From: CAZLFQ01 sp044229535
Lineage (GTDB): Bacteria > Pseudomonadota > Alphaproteobacteria > Rickettsiales > Midichloriaceae
Assembly: GCA_044229535.1 (NCBI GenBank)
Contig: JBGASU010000001.1
Location: 930,001 to 994,000 of the forward strand
Direction of reading: 5' to 3'
DNA: 64,000 nucleotides
Position numbers and translations under genes: made by a program. The stretch's first letter is position 1; each line of letters begins with the position of its first letter. Shown one piece after another: positions 16,727 to 25,336 of this stretch. Below the pieces are notes generated by a model that saw nothing but the letters and a program-made list of their open reading frames with translations, was not told the DNA's origin and searched no databases.

Positions 16727-17899
16727 TTAACGTTCCCTACTGGTGGTAGTTTCAAAAGCACTTGTAACTTTTTTATAGATATCTTGAAATTTTGACAATG
16801 TCGTGCCCAATATTACACCTTCAACATTTTGCACTTTGCATGCAGATAATAAAAATCCTTGAACTGCATCATATTTGGCAGCCATATCTACAGACTGCAA
16901 TGCGGTGCATAAATTAACATAACATACATCTGCTCCGCCCAAATTCCATTTATTTGCACTATCAATCATTGATTGTATGAGTGTATCATAATCACTTTTC
17001 TGCTCTTCAGGCGCAGAGCCTTTTTCTGCTGCTGCAACTAATTTTGCATTCTGTTTAAAAAATTCAGGATTTTTCTTTTCAAGCCATTTTCTAAAATTAG
17101 GATTCTCGCCAAATCCCTTATCAAATACATCTAAACCAGACAAACCTTCAGCTGTTAACGATGTTAATAAATGCGGTTGAGTTTGAAGTATATACTCAAC
17201 GGCATAATGATTCGCACCATAGCAAGCAAAATGGAATACATTCATACCTAACCCATTAGCATTTTGCACACCAACAGCTTCTAGGTTTCGGACTGATTCT
17301 TTAAAGTGATGCACCGATTCAACGACCTGATCTTTCAAAAAAGCCGCTGTTAATAAATTTAAATTTTCAAGACCTCTAAAACAATCTAGATAATATTGAG
17401 CTTTAGAAATTTCATGATCAACTTTGTTTTCATCCACTTCGCTATTTTCTTTCCTTCTTCTCTTAGTATTAGGTTTTTCAGCTTTGGCTGATTTGCTTAC
17501 TTCAAGATTACTTAACCAAGACTTAATTTCTGTTATATCCTGAAGAGAGAGAGCTGCAATTTCTTTACACCCTAATCCTCGTTCAGTTTTTTTATCGAAT
17601 AATTCTGGATAAAATTCATGTAAAAACTTAGCGACTTCTACGTTGCCACCATAACAGGCAAATAAGGCCGCATTCATACCTAAATTGTTTTGACTGCTAA
17701 TAAGAGTTTTATCATCAATCAACAATGCCCTTACTGTTTCAACAGAGCCAAAAGCGCATAAAATTAGAAATTCGTTCGCTCCTTTTGCTGATTTAATTGC
17801 TACCTTATATTTAGAGAGCGTCTCTTCAGATAACATAACGAGCGTATTAGCGCGTTCTCTTCTCTTACTGGAGGTATCTGCATTAGCATCATTCATCAT
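16727..17899 (-). CDS. Ankyrin-repeat protein with a nuclear-localisation-like basic patch
   Basis: 390 aa with two pairs of ankyrin-like repeats. The first pair is at residues about 40-105 (NEFLILCAFGSVETVRALL and NAALFACYGGNVEVAKFL). The second is at about 180-255 (including NVFHFACYGANHYAVEYIL). Between them, residues 141-150 read EKPNTKRRRK, a textbook monopartite nuclear-localisation pattern inside a charged, probably disordered linker. The last 90 residues are helical and unrecognised. There is no signal peptide or membrane segment. Ankyrin proteins of this kind in Rickettsiales-like bacteria are often secreted effectors; that, and any nuclear targeting, is inference. Two ATGs start it (17899 and 17896). 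It ends 2 bases from the convergent uvrB stop. Confidence 0.8.
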   Translation of the reverse strand: MMNDANADTSSKRRERANTLVMLSEETLSKYKVAIKSAKGANEFLILCAFGSVETVRALLIDDKTLISSQNNLGMNAALFACYGGNVEVAKFLHEFYPELFDKKTERGLGCKEIAALSLQDITEIKSWLSNLEVSKSAKAEKPNTKRRRKENSEVDENKVDHEISKAQYYLDCFRGLENLNLLTAAFLKDQVVESVHHFKESVRNLEAVGVQNANGLGMNVFHFACYGANHYAVEYILQTQPHLLTSLTAEGLSGLDVFDKGFGENPNFRKWLEKKNPEFFKQNAKLVAAAEKGSAPEEQKSDYDTLIQSMIDSANKWNLGGADVCYVNLCTALQSVDMAAKYDAVQGFLLSACKVQNVEGVILGTTLSKFQDIYKKVTSAFETTTSRER

Positions 17900-17923
17900 A
17901 AAATAACTCTAAAATTTTCGAGC

Positions 17924-17952
17924 AAAATATTACTCAAAAATCAAAATGTAAA
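17924..17952 (-). promoter_or_regulatory. Candidate sigma70 promoter for the ankyrin gene
   Basis: On the minus strand, TTTACA (17952-17947) and TATTTT (17929-17924) are separated by exactly 17 bases. They lie in the 125-base gap before the ankyrin gene and would give a short leader of about 18 bases. AT-rich context makes this a moderate call. Confidence 0.45.
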
Positions 17953-18024
17953 GCAGTAATTGAAACAATAGTTACAGGCCTATACAACCAACTAAAAACT
18001 TAGATGGAAATCGTGTTATTTTTT

Positions 18025-19251
18025 TTATACTAACTCAGGGCAGCTGTGTAATTGGCAATATTCTTGAGCCCAAGATGAAATCAATAAAACTTCACCGTAA
18101 ATAGGTTTTTCTGGCTGAGGAAAATTATTATTAGGAACAAATATACCTTCATACATAAGACCTTTTATAGCAGCATGGTCACTCATGGCTTCTCTGTCAA
18201 AATTATCTATTTCGTCTTCATGCTCATAATTTTCTTCAGTATTCACTTCGTCTTTAAATAACTCAGAAGCCTGTTCGCAAAAAGCTTTTCTATCTACAGA
18301 CAAAGGGATATGAGCACTTTCCAAAACACGCTCTATATCTGACATTACTTGATTAGCTCTTGCAGAGTTATTTTCACAAGTTAAGCCTGTTATTGAATTA
18401 TCATTTAAAATATTATCAAGATCACCTTTTATTAAAGTATTTAAAATATCCGATTGGTTATTCTTAATCTCGTCTTTAATATCCAATATTGCTTGTATTT
18501 TAAACGAAGTATCTATCAGCCTTTCAATACACGAATTGTTGGTTAGACAGGTTTCGCCTATCTTGGTGTAAATAAAATTATTAATGTTGTCTGGCAGACT
18601 CTTAGCTTTAATGGTTTCATTAAAGAATTTTAAAGGCTCGATATTATTATCACTATTCCCAACTTCAACTAGAACAGGATCTTGCACAGTACTGATTTCA
18701 GCCAAATACCTATCATAAAAATTCTCAATAGAGAAAAATGTATCTGCAGCAAAAACATTCAATGTTGCAGTTAACTCTGCAGAAAATGTCGGCTCCGATC
18801 CGTTAGATAAAAATGCAACTTTACTACCTTTTGATAAAACATCTATATCTTTACGCGCACCACCACCGAAACAAGAAGTCACAATTATATCTAATGGTCT
18901 ATCTCCAAAAACATCTTTTAAATCTGAGAACATCTTTTTGCTTGAGTAAGCTAGGGGTTCTTCTGCAGATACACTTTGCACATGTTCTCCTTCTTTAATA
19001 TTTCCATGAGTATTAATAATTACTAAAATTGGTTTTTCATTATTTGCATCATTATTGTGCTGCTCCAACAATTCACCCATTTTATCAAAAAAAATACCAG
19101 ACGTCTCTGATTGCATTAATGTTCTTTTCCCATCGCCGATTTGTATTACATTAGCTACTCTGCTTCTTACAAAGTCTTCTACCATTTTATGATCTTCAAT
19201 ATCAGGACCGCTGATTAACACTGCAGTATCGTATTTTGAATTATAACTCAC
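18025..19251 (-). CDS. Clan CD cysteine-peptidase-like protein (caspase/legumain-type His-Cys dyad)
   Basis: 408 aa from a GTG at 19251 that has AAGGG eight bases upstream; the same frame opens at a TTG at 19275, which lacks any ribosome-binding site. KPILVIINTHGN (His82) followed 45 residues later by PLDIIVTSCFGGGA (Cys127) is the clan CD layout: a hydrophobic strand ending in His-Gly, then a hydrophobic strand ending in x-x-Cys. Caspases, legumains, gingipains and clostripain share it. The N-terminal VLISGPD strand and AFLSNGSEPTFS after the Cys also suit the alpha/beta sandwich. The C-terminal 230 residues are helical, with an acidic stretch (NYEHEDEIDNFDRE), and unrecognised. No signal peptide. 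The family assignment rests on motif spacing only. The upstream DNA carries four 11-bp repeats. Confidence 0.55.
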   Translation of the reverse strand: MSYNSKYDTAVLISGPDIEDHKMVEDFVRSRVANVIQIGDGKRTLMQSETSGIFFDKMGELLEQHNNDANNEKPILVIINTHGNIKEGEHVQSVSAEEPLAYSSKKMFSDLKDVFGDRPLDIIVTSCFGGGARKDIDVLSKGSKVAFLSNGSEPTFSAELTATLNVFAADTFFSIENFYDRYLAEISTVQDPVLVEVGNSDNNIEPLKFFNETIKAKSLPDNINNFIYTKIGETCLTNNSCIERLIDTSFKIQAILDIKDEIKNNQSDILNTLIKGDLDNILNDNSITGLTCENNSARANQVMSDIERVLESAHIPLSVDRKAFCEQASELFKDEVNTEENYEHEDEIDNFDREAMSDHAAIKGLMYEGIFVPNNNFPQPEKPIYGEVLLISSWAQEYCQLHSCPELV

Positions 19252-19295
19252 GTTGATTACCCTTATTTTTATCAAAAAGGGAGAATACCACGCAA

Positions 19296-19339
19296 ATATT
19301 ACACAGATATTAAGAAAATATTAAAACAATATTAAGATT
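19296..19339. repeat. Four tandem 11-bp iterons (ATATTA core) upstream of the clan CD-like gene
   Basis: ATATTA occurs at 19296, 19307, 19318 and 19329, that is four copies at exactly 11-base steps; units 2-4 share ATATTAA. The array lies between the murD stop (10 bases away) and the candidate starts of the minus-strand gene (about 20-45 bases away), where a promoter would be. One helical turn per unit puts all copies on one face of the DNA, as in operators bound by stacked regulators. Confidence 0.8.
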
Positions 19340-19348
19340 GATGCAAAT

Positions 19349-20668
19349 TTACAGCCACTTGGCTTTTACCAACTCTTTAAACACTCTCCCCCTATGCTCA
19401 AAGTCTTTGAATTGGTCATAAGAAGCGCAGGCGGGCGACAGTAAAACCACACCAGAACTATGGTTTTCAGCTTTTATTTTGTCTAAAGCCCCTTCAATAG
19501 TTTCTACTTTTTCAAATGTACAATTAGCTGTCTCTAATGTGCCTGCAAACCTATCTTGAGCTTTACCAATTAAATATGCCTTTTTGATTTTTTTAAAGAG
19601 CGGGACTAGTGAGTCAATGCCATCCGTCTTAGCGACGCCACCTAAAATCCAATAAATATTATCAAAACATCTTAATGCTTTTTCTGCAGCGTCTGCATTG
19701 GTTGCTTTGCTGTCATTAATAAACTTTAGTCCGTTCTTTTCTAACACAAATTCTATGCGGTGCTCTAAGCCAACAAATGTTTTTAAATGCTTTATAACAT
19801 CTTCTGGCTTTGCGCCAAATCTTGTACAAATTGCATATGCCGCAACTATGTTTTCTTCGTTGTGCTTACCTGGTAAAAACTTCATGTCATTAAGATCAAA
19901 AGTCTTATCGCCATCTATAACAATTCTATCTTTACAGGTCACATCAGCCGCCGATTGACAAGACAGACTAACTACGTTTTTGCCTTTGAAAGGAATATGA
20001 TAATCTTTTGAAATTATCGCTATGTCATCACCAGTTTGATTGCGCAAAATTCGCTCTTTTGCCGCAACATAATTTTCCATAGTCAAATGGCGATCAAGGT
20101 GATCAGGAGTAATGTTTATCACAGCCGCAATATTAACCCTAATATGGCTTGAAATATCCAATTGGAATGACGAAGCCTCAATTACATATACGCCATCACC
20201 GCCCAATTGTTCGAGTTCTAAAACCGAGTTACCAATGTTACCACCAACACAAACTTTATAACCACAATTTTTGAGAATATGACCAACTAGCGCTGTAGTA
20301 GTTGATTTACCATTTGTACCAGTTATTCCTATGTACTTTGCATCAGGACAAGCTTGGTATAACAAATCTAAATCAGACATGATTTCAACATTATTTTGCT
20401 TGGCAAACCGCACTACCTGATTTGCATTATCACCAATGATTGGTACACCCGGGCTAAGAACGAGATAATCTAATTTACCCCAATCTATTTCGTTTGGTGC
20501 AATAAATTCAGCTTGAGTGCTATCAACCGATTTTATATTTTCTGCATTGTCGTCCCATGCATAAACTTTAGCGCCACTTGCATGCAAACATCTAACTGCG
20601 CCTTTCCCCGTTCGGCTTAAACCAAAAACGTAGAAAGTTTTATTTTGAAAATTTTTCGAGGTGATCAT
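19349..20668 (-). CDS. murD: UDP-N-acetylmuramoylalanine--D-glutamate ligase
   Basis: 439 aa. MurD adds D-Glu to UDP-MurNAc-L-Ala in the cytosolic phase of peptidoglycan synthesis. The N-terminal Rossmann part (VFGLSRTGKGAVR) binds the UDP moiety. The ATP loop is GITGTNGKSTTTALVGHIL. VIEASSFQLD, INITPDHLDRH and HRIEFVLEKNGLKFINDSKATN are the Mur ligase signatures, followed by LLSPACASYDQFKDFEHRG near the end. It lies in the order mraY, methyltransferase, murD, each following closely on the last; murE, murF and murG are not in the window. Confidence 0.97.
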   Translation of the reverse strand: MITSKNFQNKTFYVFGLSRTGKGAVRCLHASGAKVYAWDDNAENIKSVDSTQAEFIAPNEIDWGKLDYLVLSPGVPIIGDNANQVVRFAKQNNVEIMSDLDLLYQACPDAKYIGITGTNGKSTTTALVGHILKNCGYKVCVGGNIGNSVLELEQLGGDGVYVIEASSFQLDISSHIRVNIAAVINITPDHLDRHLTMENYVAAKERILRNQTGDDIAIISKDYHIPFKGKNVVSLSCQSAADVTCKDRIVIDGDKTFDLNDMKFLPGKHNEENIVAAYAICTRFGAKPEDVIKHLKTFVGLEHRIEFVLEKNGLKFINDSKATNADAAEKALRCFDNIYWILGGVAKTDGIDSLVPLFKKIKKAYLIGKAQDRFAGTLETANCTFEKVETIEGALDKIKAENHSSGVVLLSPACASYDQFKDFEHRGRVFKELVKAKWL

Positions 20669-20678
20669 CTGAGTTACA

Positions 20679-21548
20679 CTATTTCTTCCACGCTAAAATA
20701 TGCGTCTGCTCCGCAGCGGTCAATTTAAAAGAATTATCATCTGGCAGGTTTTTTATAGCATTCTCCCATTGTAGCACCTTTTCAGTCCTAGCGATTTTTG
20801 CCTCGATTACCTTCTCTCTCATCTCTTCTAAACGCCCTAACATTGCTTTTTTTGCATCACTAGCATTTAATATGTGCTGAGAACTGTAAGATTCAAACTT
20901 TGCAAAATCTAACTTGCTGCATATTTTTGGTAATTTTCGACCTATATCAAAATCCCCACCTCTCGAATTCCCAAAAGCAATCATAGTTCTATAGTAATCT
21001 TCAATTTCAGGATTTGGGAATGATAGGTGCGCGGTACTCATGGTTGATTCTTGCAGAGAAAGAACCCCACCTGATTTCAGCAAAGTTACCATTTTTTGAA
21101 GAGCGATTTCGGGTTGCGACATATGCATTAACACTAAGCGAGAGAATACTATATCTGCTTTTGGAATGTTCGATGTATCTAAAGTCTTTATATCACCCAA
21201 AATAAAAGTTACGTTTGTAAAATTGGATTTTTTAATTCTTTCTTTTGCAGCACTTAATAGCTCATCACTTATGTCGAGCGCATAAACATGACCATTATCA
21301 CCAACTTGAGATGCAATGTATTCTGTCATAGCTCCTGACCCACTGCCAACGTCCCAGACAATCATTCCTTCCTTTAAACCAGCTTTCTGCAACTGTTCAA
21401 AAGAATTTTCGGCGAGTCGGACTTGTTGCACCTCAAGATTTTGCACTGCCTTTGCATCAGTTCCAAGTATATAATTGTGATTCTTTGCAGAAGCATTGCC
21501 TTGAGTTGCAACCAATAATGAAGACATAAAAATTACCAGCCATTTCAT
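20679..21548 (-). CDS. Class I SAM methyltransferase with a Sec signal peptide
   Basis: 289 aa. The N-terminus is a classical signal peptide: MK, the hydrophobic WLVIFMSSLLVAT, then QGNASA with cleavage after ASA. The rest is an intact class I methyltransferase: VWDVGSGSGAMTEYIA (motif I), VYALDIS (motif II), ILGDIKTLD and ADIVFSRLVLMHM. The C-terminal 90 residues form a helical tail. An exported SAM enzyme is odd, since SAM is not expected in the periplasm, so the protein may be secreted into a host or be used differently. The start is one base after the mraY stop, with no other likely start downstream before motif I, so the signal peptide is not a start-choice artefact. Confidence 0.75.
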   Translation of the reverse strand: MKWLVIFMSSLLVATQGNASAKNHNYILGTDAKAVQNLEVQQVRLAENSFEQLQKAGLKEGMIVWDVGSGSGAMTEYIASQVGDNGHVYALDISDELLSAAKERIKKSNFTNVTFILGDIKTLDTSNIPKADIVFSRLVLMHMSQPEIALQKMVTLLKSGGVLSLQESTMSTAHLSFPNPEIEDYYRTMIAFGNSRGGDFDIGRKLPKICSKLDFAKFESYSSQHILNASDAKKAMLGRLEEMREKVIEAKIARTEKVLQWENAIKNLPDDNSFKLTAAEQTHILAWKK

Positions 21549-21549
21549 G

Positions 21550-22632
21550 TTATCTCAGTTTTAACGTCGCCATTCCTATAAGTGCGAATATTATAGCAAC
21601 AATCCAGAACCTCATCACTACTTTTGTTTCACTCCAACCTAGTTTTTCAAAATGATGGTGAATTGGCGCCATCCTAAAAAAGCGCTTACCTGTTGTTTTG
21701 AAATAGAAAACTTGGATCATAACTGACACCGCTTCAATTACAAATAACCCACCGATTATTGCCAAAAGTATCTCATGTTTTGTAATAACGCTTACAGTAC
21801 CAATAGCGCCGCCCAGTGCTAGGCTGCCAACATCACCCATAAATATTTGTGCAGGTTGTGAATTATACCATAAAAAGCCAAGTCCTGCGCCAATTATCGC
21901 CGCACAAAACACCATAACTTCCCCTGCCTTTGGTACTGGATGAATTTGTAGATATTCAGCAAATACTGAGTTGCCAACCAAGTATGAAATTAGTCCATAG
22001 CAAAGTGCTACAAGCATGACTGGGCCAATAACAAGTCCATCGAGGCCGTCAGTTAAATTAACGGCATTTGATGCACCAGTGATTACGATACAAACAAAAA
22101 CAAAATACAAGAATCCAAGATTTAAAAGGAAATCTTTTATGAACGGGAATGCGATATGAGTATTATTGGTTTGTGCTATAGCGCTAATCATCCACGCTGC
22201 AACTAAACTCACTGTAAATTGCACTATTAATTTGTGTCTTCCTGAAACACCTTTTGAGTTTTTTAGTTTTACTTTTTTATAATCGTCTAAGAAACCTAAT
22301 GCACCAAATGCTGTGAGAACAAACAACACAATCCAAACATAGGCATTGGATAGATCAGCCCATAAAAGTGTTGATATAATTATGCTTATCAAAATCATAA
22401 TCCCACCCATGGTAGGAGTCCCTTTTTTTGACAGATGTGTTTGTGGGCCATCATCGCGAATTGGTTGGCCATCTCTCTGCCAAGACTTTAAAAACAAAAT
22501 AAATCTCTCACCAAGCAGAAATGATATAATAAGCGCAGTTGCAACCGCGCACCCACTTCTGAATGTAATATATTTTAGTATATTTAAATAGGGGCAGCTA
22601 TCTATGAATTGAGTGTATAACCAGTAAAACAT
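21550..22632 (-). CDS. mraY: Phospho-N-acetylmuramoyl-pentapeptide transferase
   Basis: 360 aa, exactly the normal length. MraY makes lipid I on the inner face of the membrane from UDP-MurNAc-pentapeptide and undecaprenyl phosphate. About ten membrane segments are seen. THLSKKGTPTMGGI, FGALGFLDDYKK (Asp pair), NAVNLTDGLDGL, FMGDVGSLALGG and APIHHHFEKLGWSE are the conserved active-site stretches. The start codon directly abuts the opposite-strand frame of the esterase gene. Confidence 0.97.
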   Translation of the reverse strand: MFYWLYTQFIDSCPYLNILKYITFRSGCAVATALIISFLLGERFILFLKSWQRDGQPIRDDGPQTHLSKKGTPTMGGIMILISIIISTLLWADLSNAYVWIVLFVLTAFGALGFLDDYKKVKLKNSKGVSGRHKLIVQFTVSLVAAWMISAIAQTNNTHIAFPFIKDFLLNLGFLYFVFVCIVITGASNAVNLTDGLDGLVIGPVMLVALCYGLISYLVGNSVFAEYLQIHPVPKAGEVMVFCAAIIGAGLGFLWYNSQPAQIFMGDVGSLALGGAIGTVSVITKHEILLAIIGGLFVIEAVSVMIQVFYFKTTGKRFFRMAPIHHHFEKLGWSETKVVMRFWIVAIIFALIGMATLKLR

Positions 22633-22728
22633 ATGAAATTTGGAGAAACCTTTATTTCCATAATATGCTTGAAAAGCATTGATATGACAACGGCAAATGT
22701 TACTATGCTCAAAAAACTTTCGAATAAT

Positions 22729-23385
22729 ATGACCCAGTTAACCACCTATCAATATCCAAAACACATCAACAACCCAGAACACTTAGTTATATTCCTGCAC
22801 GGCTATGGCGCAAATGGACAAGACCTATTATCACTTTCTCCTGAACTGGAAGCAGCATTACCAAATTCAGTGTTCGTTTCACCAGATGCAATATACCCAT
22901 TTGAAGGTGGATTTTTTGGCGGATATCAATGGTACAGCTTAATCGATAGAAGTGAGCAAGCCATGTTAAAAGGCGCAAAGAATGCCTCTCCACATATAGA
23001 CAAATTTATTGACGAGCAACTTGCCAAATTTAAGCTTCCTGCATCTAAACTAATTTTAGTTGGTTTTTCACAGGGCGGCATGATGTCAACATATGTAGGC
23101 TTACGCAGAAAAGAAAAAATCGCCGCAGTAATTTCCTTCTCAGGTTATATGCTGGCCAATGATAATCTGGAAAAAGAAATTAAAACAAAACCACCTGTTT
23201 TATTTACACATGGCGAGGAGGACAATGTAGTACCTCCACAAGCCATGGAACTTGCTGCAAGCAGGTTAGAAGCTTTGGAAGTTGATGTTGAAAGCCACTT
23301 AATCCCTCACTTAGGCCACGGTATTGACCACAAAGCTATAGCACACACGATTAATTTCTTAAAAAGAGCGATTAAGCAAAGCTAA
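22729..23385 (+). CDS. Carboxylesterase / phospholipase of the YpfH type
   Basis: 218 aa from the ATG at 22729. The frame is open back to 22633, but the family begins about 24 residues before LHGYG and the upstream 96 bases are needed as the divergent mraY promoter region. The alpha/beta hydrolase triad is complete: LVGFSQGGMMS (Ser), THGEEDNVVP (Asp) and IPHLGHGID (His). LVIFLHGYGANGQD is the oxyanion-side signature. Enzymes of this group hydrolyse short acyl esters, lysophospholipids or acyl-protein thioesters; the natural substrate is unknown. Its end overlaps priA by 14 bases, tail to tail. Confidence 0.85.
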   Translation: MTQLTTYQYPKHINNPEHLVIFLHGYGANGQDLLSLSPELEAALPNSVFVSPDAIYPFEGGFFGGYQWYSLIDRSEQAMLKGAKNASPHIDKFIDEQLAKFKLPASKLILVGFSQGGMMSTYVGLRRKEKIAAVISFSGYMLANDNLEKEIKTKPPVLFTHGEEDNVVPPQAMELAASRLEALEVDVESHLIPHLGHGIDHKAIAHTINFLKRAIKQS

Positions 23386-25327
23386 TAGGATCAACATCTG
23401 TCTTTAACTTCACACTTTTGAATGGTGGGAAGTTCTTTATCCATTCAGCAATGAGTTTTTGGATGTTTATATTTTTATTTGCCATAATCACAAACCTATG
23501 GCGAAATTTTCTCCTCAAAACAAAAAGTGGAGATGGTGATGGCCCCATAATTTTAACGCCTTCAACTTCAGGAGCATGCTTGGCTAATTCTTGCATATAC
23601 TGCAGATTGGCCAACTCATTTGAAGAACTAGCAGTAAGCAAGACAAGCCTTGTAAACGGAGGCATATTTGCTACCAGTCGATCTTCAAGCTCCGCTCTTA
23701 TAAATTCATTGGAATTTCCTGCAACTAAGTTTTTTAGCAAATGACTATCTGGCTCATACGTTTGTAATAAAACAATACCTTTATCTTTCTCTCTCCCTGC
23801 TCTACCCGCCACCTGATGTAAAAGTTGATATGTTCTTTCAACTGCCCTGATATCACATCCAAAGATTCCCCCTTCGGCATCTATAACTCCAACTAAATGC
23901 AACTGTGGAAAGTGCAGCCCTTTTGTAATCATTTGAGTGCCTACGATAATATCAACTTTGTGGTTTGTGATATCATCTATTAACTCAGAAATATTTTTAC
24001 GATCGGGCGTTGTATCGCTAGCAAGAATTGCAATTCTTGCCTCTGGAATTATTGACTCTAGCTCTTCAGCAATTCTTTCTACCCCAGGCCCCAAAGAATA
24101 GATTTTTTCATCGCTTCCACAAAACGGACACTTAGTAATAGGAGGAACTTTGTGTCCACAATAGTGACACTGTAAAACCTTTTTATTACGATGTTCAACC
24201 AATAAAAAATTACAATTAGGACATCCAACTTTTTCATGACAACTGCCGCAATAAGTGGCTGGCGCATAACCACGTCTATTTAGAAAAATAAGAGATTGTT
24301 TCCTATTATTGAATGTCTTTATTATTTCTTCTTTTAATGAAGTAGAGATCCATTTGCCTTTTGCAGGCGTTTGTTTGTGCATGTCAATAATTCGCACTTC
24401 TGGCATCACTGCCACTCCATACCTTGATGGCAGTTTATACTCTTTAAACTTCTTGATTTGCACGTTATGTATTGTTTCAACTGATGGGGTTGCAGAGCAG
24501 AGTAAGATTGGAATATTCTCTTCTTTTGCACGGATTATTGCCATATCGCGCGCGTTATAAACCACACCTTCCTCTTGTTTAAAAGATTGGTCGTGCTCCT
24601 CGTCTACAATTATTAATTTCAGATTTTGATAGGGTAGAAATAGCGCACTCCTCGCTCCTGCAAAAAATCTTCCTTCCCCACTTATCGCTGCAAGCCAATT
24701 TTGCTTGCGGGTTTTTGCACCTAGTTCTGAATGCCATTCCAATGGAGAAACACCTAGTCTTGATTTAAATCTACCAATTAATTGCGAGGTTAAAACAATC
24801 TCAGGCAATAGAACTAAAACCTGCCCACCCGATTGAATTACTTCATCAATTAAGTGTAGATATACTTCCGTCTTCCCAGACCCTGTAACACCATCAATTA
24901 CATGTACGTTAAAATTTTTCTGAGATTTAATTTGCTCAAAAACATCTTTTTGTGCTGATGATAACTCAGCTAGTTTTTTAACTCCAAACTCAGGTTTGAT
25001 TTTATACCGTGCTGGCTTGTCGATAACACCAACTGCAGCCAAAGACATTTTTAATATCTTACCAAGCTCAGTCATATTATACTTGGCAACCCAATCAATA
25101 AATTTACGCATAGGAGCTTGATAATTATAATCAGAATATAAATGAACTATTTCTCTAGGATTCTTTGCAGTGATAGTTTTAGGCTCGCTCCAAATTACTC
25201 CAATAGACTCTTGATTCCTAAACGGAACTTTGACAAAATCACCTTCTTTTGCACTCTCTGGAGCGAGATATGTAAATGCATGGTCAAATGGCTTAGGAAG
25301 CAATACATCAACTGGTTTAAGTTTCAT
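23372..25327 (-). CDS. priA: Primosomal replication-restart helicase PriA
   Basis: 651 aa, somewhat shorter than the 730 of E. coli. PriA recognises stalled forks and reloads the replisome. In order: an N-terminal DNA-binding part (VDVLLPKPFDHAFTYLAP), Walker A (DGVTGSGKTEVYLHLI), DEEH box (IIVDEEHDQSFKQ), a zinc-binding insert with eight cysteines (CGSC, CPNC, CHYC, CPFC), then GTQMITKGLHFPQ and HQVAGRAGR. The stop overlaps the convergent esterase gene; the start is 9 bases after flhA. Confidence 0.96.
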   Translation of the reverse strand: MKLKPVDVLLPKPFDHAFTYLAPESAKEGDFVKVPFRNQESIGVIWSEPKTITAKNPREIVHLYSDYNYQAPMRKFIDWVAKYNMTELGKILKMSLAAVGVIDKPARYKIKPEFGVKKLAELSSAQKDVFEQIKSQKNFNVHVIDGVTGSGKTEVYLHLIDEVIQSGGQVLVLLPEIVLTSQLIGRFKSRLGVSPLEWHSELGAKTRKQNWLAAISGEGRFFAGARSALFLPYQNLKLIIVDEEHDQSFKQEEGVVYNARDMAIIRAKEENIPILLCSATPSVETIHNVQIKKFKEYKLPSRYGVAVMPEVRIIDMHKQTPAKGKWISTSLKEEIIKTFNNRKQSLIFLNRRGYAPATYCGSCHEKVGCPNCNFLLVEHRNKKVLQCHYCGHKVPPITKCPFCGSDEKIYSLGPGVERIAEELESIIPEARIAILASDTTPDRKNISELIDDITNHKVDIIVGTQMITKGLHFPQLHLVGVIDAEGGIFGCDIRAVERTYQLLHQVAGRAGREKDKGIVLLQTYEPDSHLLKNLVAGNSNEFIRAELEDRLVANMPPFTRLVLLTASSSNELANLQYMQELAKHAPEVEGVKIMGPSPSPLFVLRRKFRHRFVIMANKNINIQKLIAEWIKNFPPFKSVKLKTDVDPISFA

Positions 25328-25336
25328 AACGAGATA

